Source: Nitrososphaerota archaeon (GTDB lineage: Archaea > Thermoproteota > Nitrososphaeria_A > Caldarchaeales > Wolframiiraptoraceae). Taken from it: DNA of 5,586 nt. Location: the NCBI GenBank assembly GCA_021160205.1, contig JAGHCZ010000038.1, positions 1-5,586 of the forward strand, given 5' to 3'. The position numbers were made by a program, and so were the translations under genes. The notes beneath the pieces were generated by a model. The model was not told the DNA's origin and searched no databases. It saw nothing but the letters and a program-made list of their open reading frames with translations. Below are positions 1-5,586 of this stretch, piece by piece. How positions within the stretch are numbered: position 1 is the first letter of the stretch; every line of letters begins with the position of its first letter.

Positions 1-232
1 CGTTATAACTATATCAGGAATACTAACAGCAGGTTTACTTTCAGGCATGGTGATAACTGAGACCGTTTTCGAGTTTAAGGGAATCGGGTACTTCGCTGCA
101 CATGCCGCTACTCAACTTGATATACCTGCAGTTTTAGGCTTTGCGCTCTTAGCGGGAATAATTTTCGTTATAGCTAACCTCATAGTGGACGTCCTTTACG
201 CCTATATCGATCCGAGAATCAGACTGGGGTGA
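1..232 (+). CDS. DppB-like ABC transporter permease, C-terminal end (5' truncated)
   Basis: This is the C-terminal 76 residues of an inner-membrane permease of the dipeptide/oligopeptide ABC importer family; the gene begins left of the window and the reading frame runs from base 2 to a TGA at 230-232. The fragment holds one hydrophobic segment (about residues 1-18), the family stretch LLSGMVITETVFEFKGIG typical of DppB proteins, a second membrane segment (about 41-65), and the characteristic tail VDVLYAYIDPRIRLG. The EAA loop that docks on the ATPases would lie upstream, outside the window. It would pair with the DppC-like permease 8 nt downstream to form the channel. An internal ATG at 47 is not a real start, because conserved family sequence continues upstream of it in frame. 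Substrate (peptide or oligosaccharide) cannot be told from this fragment. Confidence 0.93.
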   Translation, partial: VITISGILTAGLLSGMVITETVFEFKGIGYFAAHAATQLDIPAVLGFALLAGIIFVIANLIVDVLYAYIDPRIRLG

Positions 233-233
233 T
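228..233 (+). promoter_or_regulatory. Shine-Dalgarno site for the DppC-like gene
   Basis: GGTGAT lies 7 nt before the ATG at 241 and is a perfect match to part of the archaeal anti-Shine-Dalgarno (complement of ATCACCTCC). It overlaps the TGA stop of the upstream permease gene, so termination and re-initiation are probably coupled. Confidence 0.7.
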
Positions 234-240
234 CTAGATA

Positions 241-1161
241 ATGCGGTTAAAACCCGAGGTCGAAGAAAGTCCAAGGCTGAAGGAACTAAAATTCATATTA
301 TCAAGAATGAGGGAAAGCCCTCTATCTATCTTAGGAATTTCTATAATCATATTTTTCACATTAATTGCTTTATTGGCCCCTGTGTTAGCGCCTCCTATCC
401 CTGGGAGAGATCCATATATGATGCCTAGGTCTGGATATTTCTCTGAACCTCAGCCGCCGAGTCCTGAGCATTTGTTTGGAACTACGGAGGGGCAATATGA
501 CCTATACTATGGCGTAATTTGGGGTGCTAGGTCAGCTTATAGAATCGGAGTATTAGTGGTTTTTATAAGCGCGTTAATAGGTATATCGATAGGCAGCTTA
601 GCAGGATATTATAAAGGGTTAGTGGATGAGGTTTTAATGCGGATCACGGATATAATCTTTGCATTCCCAGGATTGATACTTGCGATGGCGCTCGTAGTAG
701 CGTTCGGTCCTGGGCTCGATAGCATAACTCTTGCGTTAGTATTAGTTGGGTGGCCTACATATGCGAGATTGATAAGGGCGGAATTCCTGAGGGTTACTTC
801 AGAAGACTTCGTTGAAGCCGCTAAGGCCATAGGTTGCTCAGATTTCAGAATAATACTCAAACATGTTCTGCCCAATTCTATTTTTCCATTGCTAATAGCA
901 GCATCCCTTGATATAGGGTCGATAGTCTTGACAGCCGCGGCCTTAAGCTTCTTAGGGCTGGGGGCTCCCGAAGGTTATGCTGATTGGGGGCAGCTCATAT
1001 CTCTTTCGAGGAATTGGATAACTGGACAGGCCGGAAATCCGTTTGCTTATTGGTATGTCTACGTTATTCCGGGATTATTTTTATTCCTCTTCGTCATGGG
1101 TTGGAACTTGCTCGGCGATGCTTTAAGAGATGTAATGGATCCGATGATTAGGAGGCGGTAA
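241..1161 (+). CDS. DppC-like ABC transporter permease
   Basis: Complete 306-residue inner-membrane permease of the Dpp/Opp importer family, partner of the DppB-like protein just upstream. Residues about 15-50 form the OppC_N-type N-terminal region with a first membrane helix (about 28-50). A roughly 50-residue extracytoplasmic loop follows, containing the family-typical HLFGTTEGQYDLYYGVIWGA (78-97). The permease core then has helices near 101-121, 143-157, 160-178, 214-238 and 271-293. The cytoplasmic EAA loop is clear at about 188-212 (EDFVEAAKAIGCSDFRIILK then HVLPN) and is the contact for the ATPases. The C-terminus NLLGDALRDVMDP is also typical. Length is normal for the family. The ATG start is supported by GGTGAT 7 nt upstream. 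Leucine codon use leans to TTA (about 18 by hand count), more than in the ATPase genes that follow. Substrate unknown. Confidence 0.95.
   Translation: MRLKPEVEESPRLKELKFILSRMRESPLSILGISIIIFFTLIALLAPVLAPPIPGRDPYMMPRSGYFSEPQPPSPEHLFGTTEGQYDLYYGVIWGARSAYRIGVLVVFISALIGISIGSLAGYYKGLVDEVLMRITDIIFAFPGLILAMALVVAFGPGLDSITLALVLVGWPTYARLIRAEFLRVTSEDFVEAAKAIGCSDFRIILKHVLPNSIFPLLIAASLDIGSIVLTAAALSFLGLGAPEGYADWGQLISLSRNWITGQAGNPFAYWYVYVIPGLFLFLFVMGWNLLGDALRDVMDPMIRRR
1151..1155 (+). promoter_or_regulatory. Shine-Dalgarno site supporting the GTG start of the DppD-like gene
   Basis: GGAGG, inside the last codons of the DppC-like gene, ends 9 nt before the GTG at 1165. It is the main support for a GTG start only 3 nt after the upstream TAA. 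Confidence 0.65.
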
Positions 1162-1164
1162 AGA

Positions 1165-2385
1165 GTGGAGCCCGCGATCTTGAAGGATAATGAGCAGTTG
1201 AGGGTCAAAGACTTGATTGTGAGGTTCTACACCTACGAGGGAATAGTCAAAGCGGTTGAAAAAGCGAATCTAAATCTTAGGAAGGGAGAGACCCTCGGAG
1301 TGGTCGGCGAGACCGGAAGTGGGAAATCCGTGACGGCCTTCACGATAATGGCTTTGACTCCGTCGCCGGGGAAAGTCGAGGGGGGAGATGTCTTCTTCAG
1401 GAAAAGCACGGGCGATATCGTGGACATGGTCAAGCTGAAGGAGGAAACGCTTCTGAAGATCCGGGGAAAAGAGGTGTCCATGATCTTCCAAGAGCCGAAC
1501 GCCGCCCTAGATCCGTTATACAAGGTCGGAGACCAAATAGCTGAAGCGATCCTATCGCATAGGCTCCCCGAAATGCTCGAAAAAGCTGTAGCGCTCGTGA
1601 AAAACGGCGGAGGGTTAGGAAAGAGACTAGAGCGCTGGACCTACGAGGTCATGCGGGAAAATAGGAAATCAAGACTTCTAGACTTTCTCCAGAGAATTCC
1701 GGTGATTAAAAATAAGATGACCGAGAGCTTAAAACAAGTCATTCGACAGGAAGTAATCGAGCTATTAAGGCTGATGGAAATACCTGACCCGGAGCGCGTA
1801 ATTGACGCCTATCCACATGAGCTAAGCGGAGGAATGCAGCAGAGAATAATCATAGCGATAGCCTTGGCCTGCTCGCCGACCCTACTCCTCGCGGACGAGC
1901 CGACAACGAGCTTAGACGTAACCGTGCAAGCGCAGATACTCGATCTGATCGCGAGGCTCAAGAAGATGTTCGGCATGTCCGTGATATACATCACCCACGA
2001 TATGGGGGTGATAGCGGAGATAAGCGAGAGGGTTGCGGTGATGTACGCGGGGAACGTCGTGGAAGTTGCGCCTGTTAAGGAGCTTTTCAAAAACCCATTA
2101 CATCCTTACACAAGGGCGCTGCTGGAATCGATACCGAGACCTGGTTCTTCGTTCAAGTCCATTCCCGGAACTGTGCCGAATCTCGTGAATCCTCCAAGCG
2201 GCTGCAGGTTCCATCCGAGATGCCCATACGCGAAGGATAAGTGCAAGCGCGAGGTGCCCAAGCTGGTTAAGGTGTCGGAGGATCATTATGTTTCGTGCTT
2301 ACTTTATGGTGGTGAAGGTGATGGAGAGCATAGTGGTATCGATAGATGTGAGGAAGTACTTCCCGATAAGGGGAGGAGTATTTAG
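1165..2385 (+). CDS. DppD-like ABC transporter ATP-binding protein with a helical-domain insertion
   Basis: Cytoplasmic ATPase of the Dpp/Opp importer, 406 residues from a GTG start. All nucleotide-binding motifs are present: Walker A GETGSGKS (48-55), Q-loop Q109 in IFQEP, signature LSGGMQQR (220-227), Walker B LLLADEP with D244/E245, D-loop D251 and H-loop H278. The C-terminal family extension carries four cysteines, C347, C353, C360 and C378 (C-x5-C-x6-C-x17-C), the motif that holds a 4Fe-4S cluster in characterised OppD/DppD proteins. The Q-loop to signature distance is about 111 residues, against about 55 in E. coli DppD, owing to a lysine/arginine-rich, probably helical insertion at roughly 131-193. 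The last ~24 residues (from about 383) have no family resemblance and are read out of frame through the start of the next gene. It should heterodimerise with the DppF-like ATPase downstream. Confidence 0.95.
   Translation: MEPAILKDNEQLRVKDLIVRFYTYEGIVKAVEKANLNLRKGETLGVVGETGSGKSVTAFTIMALTPSPGKVEGGDVFFRKSTGDIVDMVKLKEETLLKIRGKEVSMIFQEPNAALDPLYKVGDQIAEAILSHRLPEMLEKAVALVKNGGGLGKRLERWTYEVMRENRKSRLLDFLQRIPVIKNKMTESLKQVIRQEVIELLRLMEIPDPERVIDAYPHELSGGMQQRIIIAIALACSPTLLLADEPTTSLDVTVQAQILDLIARLKKMFGMSVIYITHDMGVIAEISERVAVMYAGNVVEVAPVKELFKNPLHPYTRALLESIPRPGSSFKSIPGTVPNLVNPPSGCRFHPRCPYAKDKCKREVPKLVKVSEDHYVSCLLYGGEGDGEHSGIDRCEEVLPDKGRSI
2188..2253 (+). repeat. Direct repeat copy 1 (cysteine-motif DNA of the DppD-like gene)
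   Basis: This 66-base stretch encodes DppD residues 342-363, including C347, C353 and C360. It matches the second copy at 3209-3274 at 64 of 66 positions (mismatches at 2226 and 2249), starting with a perfect 38-base run, 2188-2225. Identity falls off sharply on both sides, although the proteins remain homologous there. Confidence 0.9.
2277..2315 (+). promoter_or_regulatory. Two candidate Shine-Dalgarno sites for alternative starts of the DppF-like gene
   Basis: GGAGG at 2277-2281 sits 6 nt before an ATG at 2288, and GGTGGTGA at 2308-2315 sits 5 nt before an ATG at 2321. Both lie inside the upstream ATPase coding sequence. I prefer the second because it gives the normal family N-terminus, but the first is a perfect match and cannot be dismissed. 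Confidence 0.5.
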
Positions 2386-3331
2386 CAGGAGAATCGGCGA
2401 CGTCAAGGCGGTCGACGGCGTCACCTTTACGATAAGAAAGGGAGAAACCTTCGGCCTCGTGGGAGAATCCGGATGCGGCAAGACAACTCTGGGAAAGACC
2501 TTGATCAGGCTCCTAAAACCTGATTCTGGAAGGATCTTTTTCGATCCGAAGGGAAATCTTCCAAGCGAATTTTCAAGTAACGAGGATCTTGAGGAATATG
2601 ATATCGCCGGTGTGCGGGGAAGAAAGCTTAAGCGATTGAGAAGATATATGCAAATAGTCTATCAGAATCCATCGACTTCCCTTAATCCGAGAATGCTGGT
2701 GAAGGACATAGTCGCCGAGCCGCTGATGGTTCAAGGAATTTGTAGGGGGAAAGAAGCAGAGGAAAAAGTTTTGGAAATGCTTGAAAGAGTCGGATTATCA
2801 AGAGAACACCTATACAGGTATCCGCATGAGTTCAGCGGTGGACAGAAGCAGAGAATAGCCATAGCTAGGGCTTTGATAACCCATCCCAAGTTCGTCGTCT
2901 TAGATGAGCCGACCTCCTCTGTTGATGTATCCGTTAGGGCGGCGCTCCTAAAGCTCTTTAAGGAGCTTCAAGAAAAAATGGAGTTAACTTATCTCTTCAT
3001 AAGTCATGATCTCTCGATGATCGAGGCGATAAGTGATAGGGTTGCGGTGATGTATCTCGGGAAAATAGTCGAGATAGCTGAGCCCGAAGAGCTCTTCAAA
3101 AATCCGCTACATCCTTATACCCAAGCCCTCTTCTCTGCGATACCTATACCGGATCCGGAAGCCAAACGCAAAAGAATAATTCTCAAAGGTGAGCCTCCGA
3201 GCCCGGCTAATCCTCCAAGCGGCTGCAGGTTCCATCCGAGATGCCCCTACGCGAAGGATAAGTGCAAGCACGAGACCCCCGCGCTCATCGAGGTTAAGCC
3301 CGGGCATTTGGTCGCCTGCTACCTTTACTAA
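2321..3331 (+). CDS. DppF-like ABC transporter ATP-binding protein
   Basis: Second cytoplasmic ATPase of the importer, 336 residues from the ATG at 2321. Motifs: Walker A GESGCGKT (48-55), Q-loop Q115 in VYQNP, signature FSGGQKQR (171-178), Walker B FVVLDEP with D195/E196, D-loop D202 and H-loop H229. The C-terminal extension keeps C302, C308, C315 and C333 with exactly the spacing of the DppD-like partner, so it may also bind an iron-sulfur cluster. The protein ends three residues after the last cysteine. The start at 2321 follows GGTGGTGA and begins MESIVVSIDVRKYFP, matching the usual family N-terminus; an upstream in-frame ATG at 2288 would add 11 residues. Either way the gene starts inside the preceding ATPase gene (65- or 98-nt overlap, different frame), implying coupled translation. 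With the neighbouring permeases it completes the importer except for the binding protein. Confidence 0.94.
   Translation: MESIVVSIDVRKYFPIRGGVFSRRIGDVKAVDGVTFTIRKGETFGLVGESGCGKTTLGKTLIRLLKPDSGRIFFDPKGNLPSEFSSNEDLEEYDIAGVRGRKLKRLRRYMQIVYQNPSTSLNPRMLVKDIVAEPLMVQGICRGKEAEEKVLEMLERVGLSREHLYRYPHEFSGGQKQRIAIARALITHPKFVVLDEPTSSVDVSVRAALLKLFKELQEKMELTYLFISHDLSMIEAISDRVAVMYLGKIVEIAEPEELFKNPLHPYTQALFSAIPIPDPEAKRKRIILKGEPPSPANPPSGCRFHPRCPYAKDKCKHETPALIEVKPGHLVACYLY
3209..3274 (+). repeat. Direct repeat copy 2 (cysteine-motif DNA of the DppF-like gene)
   Basis: Partner of the copy at 2188-2253, 1021 bases apart, in the same orientation and codon phase. It encodes DppF residues 297-318, including C302, C308 and C315. 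Only two of 66 bases differ; one is silent (Y codon context, proline CCA/CCC) and one changes arginine to histidine. Confidence 0.9.
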
Positions 3332-3336
3332 GCCTC

Positions 3337-3367
3337 AGACGGCTTTAAAGCACGTATCCGTCTTTTT
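3337..3367 (+). terminator. Candidate terminator of the importer operon
   Basis: Six nt after the DppF stop, AGACGG (3337-3342) and CCGTCT (3358-3363) form a perfect 6-bp inverted repeat with a 15-nt loop, running directly into a T-run (3363-3367). Archaeal polymerase terminates mainly on T-runs, so the T-run may matter more than the hairpin. A second T-rich patch lies at 3386-3394. The stem is short, so this call is moderate. Confidence 0.45.
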
Positions 3368-3494
3368 GCTGAAAAAGAACCTATGTTAATTTTTCAAAAA
3401 AATAAGCTAAATAATTGCATATTGTAGCCTAAAAACCCTATTTGGCAAAGATTTTCATTCTCAACTTATTCCCCGTCAGATTGATGGTTTTTCC

Positions 3495-3510
3495 CTCAAA
3501 TAGTTATTAA
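3495..3510 (+). promoter_or_regulatory. Candidate BRE/TATA promoter of the carboxykinase gene
   Basis: In the AT-rich 190-nt gap, CTCAAATAGTTATTAA ends at 3510. The purine/A-rich part could be the BRE and AGTTATTAA the TATA box. A start site some 25 nt past the box centre would fall close to the ATG at 3531, giving a leaderless or near-leaderless transcript, in keeping with the lack of a good Shine-Dalgarno site before this gene. An alternative AT-rich patch, TAAATAATT near 3408-3416, would give a leader of about 90 nt. This is read by eye only. Confidence 0.35.
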
Positions 3511-3521
3511 CCGGAAGTTTT

Positions 3522-5342
3522 GTGAAACCGATGCGTGGCATGCAGCCGATAACTAGCGATGCGGTGATTCCGCGGGCGGACGGGCTCACGATCGAAGGCT
3601 TTAAACAGTCATTTAGGAAAATAATAGAATTAAAGCAGAAATGCGGCATTCAGGCGATCCTAGATAATCCTCCCGACCTTCTCGAGAGATCAAAGCTCTA
3701 CGCCGTTAAATATAGAAACGGCGCCTTAGGCTGGGCTTCGAATATCTGGCATAGATCAGAAGCCGGAACCGCCGTCGTCGAGAAAGATGAAGATCTCCGG
3801 AAGGAACACAAAATCTTAATGCTAAGGGTCCTCGAGCACATTTTAGTTCAGGGCCCCCTGATTAAGGTTGACGGAATCCTAGGTAAGCCCGGGAGCAGAG
3901 CTGAGCTCAGGTGCAGGCTGTACTGCGACCCGCAGTTTCCAGATGTCGCTTATCGATGGAGCCAGATAGCGTTTCCAGGGGATCCATCGAAGGAGCCGGA
4001 CGTAGAGTTACTCTGTATACCTCACTACCTCGGAAACCCGATAAACTCCGAGAACGGTGAGATGCTTAGAGTTCTAAGGTTCCCGAACCACAATTACACG
4101 ATAGTTACCTGCTCATCCTATCAAGGAGAAGTTAAGAAAGGTTTCCTAAGCCACTGGATACTCCACGTGTACAAGGCTGGTGGGATAGGCGAGCACGCAG
4201 CTCTCAGAGAGTTCACGGTTAAAAAGAAGGACGGCTCGAAGAAGAGGATAGTGCTCTGCATCTGGGGTTTAACGGGGTCCGGGAAATCCACCCATGGCCT
4301 CTATATCTGGGACAGGCAGAACGTCGATGTTTACGTGAATAAGTTTAGAGTGAACCCCCTCGACTACGTAGCCGACCAAGAAATAAAGAACGACGATATA
4401 GTCGCGATCTTTGAGGATAGGGTCATAGGCTCCGAGAGGGGTTCGTGGACCAAGACCGAGGGGGTTAACGAGAGACAAGTGGCCATCTGGAGGGCGGCGA
4501 TGTCTCCGAGGGCTCTTCACGAGAACACGGAATTCGATGAGAATGGAAATCCATCTCTCGCCGGAAAGCTCTTCCAATACTATGGAATGCTCAATCGAAA
4601 TGCCAGATCGGTTTTCTACCTAGAAGACACCGGCTTTTTCAAAGGCGATGTGGAGTCAAGCGGCCCGCTTAACATGGCCGTTTTTCTTTCACCCGGATAT
4701 TTCGTGGATTATGCTTGGATCAAGATAGCCGATCCGGCTTTCGCGGCCAAAGTTCTCGCAGATGGAAGAACCGTAGGCCATCCTGCTCAATCGAGGGAGG
4801 CTGTCGGCGTGATATTCTCCACTAGATATTGCAAGCCGTTCACTATGGGGGTTCCTTCAACGAAGCACGTTCTCAGATTTTATAAGATGCTGAAGAATAG
4901 GATCGAGAAAGGCGATCCGATAGAAGTTTATCAATTCAACACGACCGGGAGGATAGTCGCGAAATACATCTGGAAAAAGATTAAACTCGGAGAAGAAGAG
5001 GTCGAAGTTCCGCAGCCTCTCTTCAAGGTCGAGGAAGACGGATTCAGAGCCCCAATAGGGGGAACTTCTCCAACTATAGAGGAAACCGAGCTATTCATCT
5101 TACAAGCCTCAAGAGGCGCGGTTGAATACGAGCCGCACCCAATCTGGGGCGAAAAAGTTCTGGTACCGGTCAAAGTAGAAGGATTATCCGAGGAACGACT
5201 TAAAGAGTTGATGCCGACGAACTATCTCTCGATGAACGAGATGAAGAAGCTGCTGAGGTCTCAGATAAAAATGAGCAAATATTACTTAGATGAACAGTGC
5301 CCAAGTCTTCCTCCGGAGATTTATAACGCGATGGACTTTTAG
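3522..5342 (+). CDS. pckA: Phosphoenolpyruvate carboxykinase, ATP-type family (divergent)
   Basis: Cytosolic enzyme expected to interconvert oxaloacetate + ATP and PEP + ADP + CO2. It is 606 residues from GTG 3522; ATGs at 3531 and 3540 are alternatives and no strong Shine-Dalgarno site decides between them. Against remembered E. coli PckA, these residues align: Y200 and K205/K206 in YQGEVKKG (substrate and metal site), H225 in GEHAAL (metal), P-loop GLTGSGKST (249-257) with K255, D291/D292 in KNDD (metal), K311 in SWTKT and R362 in NRNARSV. Y-to-H spacing (25) and D-to-K spacing (19) equal the E. coli values. It is longer than the usual ~540 residues: about 8 extra before the P-loop, about 22 between P-loop and the DD pair, and about 55 near 485-540. 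The C-terminus (about 541-590) again resembles PckA. Many archaea use the unrelated-length GTP enzyme instead; nucleotide preference here is inferred. It stands alone behind its own likely promoter. Confidence 0.85.
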   Translation: MKPMRGMQPITSDAVIPRADGLTIEGFKQSFRKIIELKQKCGIQAILDNPPDLLERSKLYAVKYRNGALGWASNIWHRSEAGTAVVEKDEDLRKEHKILMLRVLEHILVQGPLIKVDGILGKPGSRAELRCRLYCDPQFPDVAYRWSQIAFPGDPSKEPDVELLCIPHYLGNPINSENGEMLRVLRFPNHNYTIVTCSSYQGEVKKGFLSHWILHVYKAGGIGEHAALREFTVKKKDGSKKRIVLCIWGLTGSGKSTHGLYIWDRQNVDVYVNKFRVNPLDYVADQEIKNDDIVAIFEDRVIGSERGSWTKTEGVNERQVAIWRAAMSPRALHENTEFDENGNPSLAGKLFQYYGMLNRNARSVFYLEDTGFFKGDVESSGPLNMAVFLSPGYFVDYAWIKIADPAFAAKVLADGRTVGHPAQSREAVGVIFSTRYCKPFTMGVPSTKHVLRFYKMLKNRIEKGDPIEVYQFNTTGRIVAKYIWKKIKLGEEEVEVPQPLFKVEEDGFRAPIGGTSPTIEETELFILQASRGAVEYEPHPIWGEKVLVPVKVEGLSEERLKELMPTNYLSMNEMKKLLRSQIKMSKYYLDEQCPSLPPEIYNAMDF

Positions 5343-5586
5343 GCTCTCGGCTTCTCAAGGCTGAGAATGGTTACGTACGTGAAGTGCCCGGTTCCTCCGA
5401 CGTTATGGATTAAGGCTTGGCCTTTTCTGATCGGAGCCTGCCTATTTCCATCGATTTCCTGTCTAAGCTGCTTTACGGCTTCGTGGACCATTCCGAGACC
5501 AGACGCACCAATCGGATGTCCCTTAGACTTCAATCCGCCGTCGATGTTAACCGGAATCAGCCCACCGATATACGTCTGCTCTTCTC
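5339..5586 (-). CDS. Thiolase / acetyl-CoA acetyltransferase family, C-terminal end (5' truncated)
   Basis: The C-terminal 81 residues of a thiolase-fold enzyme that makes or cleaves 3-ketoacyl-CoA, read on the - strand to a TAA at 5341-5339. The fragment opens with [18 protein letters not shown] and IGASG, whose GHP histidine is catalytic in all thiolases, and continues to [15 protein letters not shown] near the end. The HNVGG element resembles SCP2-like and archaeal thiolases rather than the CxG cysteine motif of bacterial degradative thiolases. The nucleophilic cysteine would be upstream, outside the window. A TTG at 5533 could be mistaken for a start, but conserved sequence continues in frame to the window edge. 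Archaeal thiolases of this type often work with a DUF35 zinc-ribbon partner and HMG-CoA synthase in the mevalonate route; that role is only a possibility here. It converges on the carboxykinase gene with a 4-nt overlap. Confidence 0.92.
   Translation of the reverse strand, partial: EEQTYIGGLIPVNIDGGLKSKGHPIGASGLGMVHEAVKQLRQEIDGNRQAPIRKGQALIHNVGGTGHFTYVTILSLEKPRA
5345..5366. other. Inverted repeat just past the carboxykinase stop
   Basis: Arms 5345-5353 and 5358-5366 can pair over 9 bp (two G-U pairs in + strand RNA) around a 4-nt loop, starting 3 nt after the carboxykinase stop. It lies within the last codons of the opposite-strand thiolase gene and has no T-run on the + side. It might aid 3'-end formation of the carboxykinase mRNA, or be chance. 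Confidence 0.25.

Noticed and set aside
609..875. Open frame of 88 codons on the - strand within the DppC-like gene, with similar ones opposite the ATPase genes (1233-1523, 1809-2090, 2098-2286, 3107-3307)
   Set aside because: All lie fully antisense to conserved coding sequence and their translations are low-complexity or mirror images of ATPase motifs.
2288..2385. A frameshift or pseudogene at the DppD/DppF junction
   Set aside because: Both proteins are complete through their last conserved cysteine and all catalytic motifs are intact, so an overlap explains the data better than a broken gene.
3189..3389. 66-codon + strand frame across the end of the DppF-like gene
   Set aside because: Its frame is a shadow of the cysteine-motif region and it ends in the AT-rich gap; it has no ribosome site or family resemblance.
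3332..3521. A small RNA or riboswitch in the intergenic gap
   Set aside because: The gap is short and AT-rich, and only one weak 6-bp stem was found; nothing resembles a known RNA family.
4269..4577. 102-codon open frame on the - strand inside the carboxykinase gene
   Set aside because: It is antisense to the conserved P-loop and metal-site region of a clearly coding gene and shows no recognisable domain.
3522..5342. Alternative reading of the P-loop protein as an HPr-kinase-like or other P-loop kinase
   Set aside because: The YxGExKKG, metal histidine, P-loop, DD pair, KT lysine and distal arginine occur in PckA order and near-PckA spacing, and the C-terminus also resembles PckA.
5339..5533. 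A separate 64-residue protein starting at TTG 5533 on the - strand
   Set aside because: Conserved thiolase sequence continues in frame to the window edge, so this is the end of a larger gene.

Overview
The window looks like a stretch of an archaeal chromosome, probably from a thermophilic member of the TACK/Thermoproteota side. The evidence is frequent AGG/AGA arginine and ATA isoleucine codons, Shine-Dalgarno-like GGTGAT and GGAGG sites that match an archaeal 16S 3' end, an AT-rich likely promoter placed for near-leaderless transcription, and an SCP2/archaeal-type thiolase. The lineage is an inference and cannot be fixed from this window.

Positions 1-3331 hold the downstream part of a Dpp/Opp-type ABC importer operon on the + strand. 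In order these are the 3' end of a DppB-like permease, a complete DppC-like permease, a DppD-like ATPase and a DppF-like ATPase. Genes are 8 nt apart, then 3 nt apart, then overlapping by about 65 nt, so they are almost certainly co-transcribed and translationally coupled. The two permeases form the membrane channel and the two ATPases drive it. The substrate-binding lipoprotein and the start of dppB would lie to the left of the window. Archaeal importers of this family carry either peptides or oligosaccharides, and nothing here decides between them. Both ATPases have intact Walker A, Q-loop, signature, Walker B and H-loop motifs and both keep a four-cysteine C-terminal motif. DppD also has a roughly 55-residue basic insertion after the Q-loop. 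The cysteine-motif DNA of the two ATPase genes is nearly identical (64 of 66 bases), which suggests gene conversion.

Positions 3332-3521 are an AT-rich intergenic region with a small inverted repeat plus T-run (likely terminator of the importer operon) and a candidate BRE/TATA for the next gene.

Positions 3522-5342 encode a divergent ATP-type phosphoenolpyruvate carboxykinase of about 600 residues, with all the recognisable metal- and nucleotide-binding residues in the expected spacing but with several insertions. It links oxaloacetate and PEP, at the junction of the citric-acid-cycle pool and gluconeogenesis.

Positions 5339-5586, on the - strand, hold the C-terminal 81 residues of a thiolase (acyl-CoA acetyltransferase family). 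It converges on the carboxykinase gene and the two stop codons overlap by 4 nt.

I see no CRISPR array, tRNA, rRNA or mobile element. The window is mostly recognisable metabolism and transport. The points most worth a second look are the ATPase gene-conversion tract, the DppD insertion, the long dppD/dppF overlap and the atypical carboxykinase.
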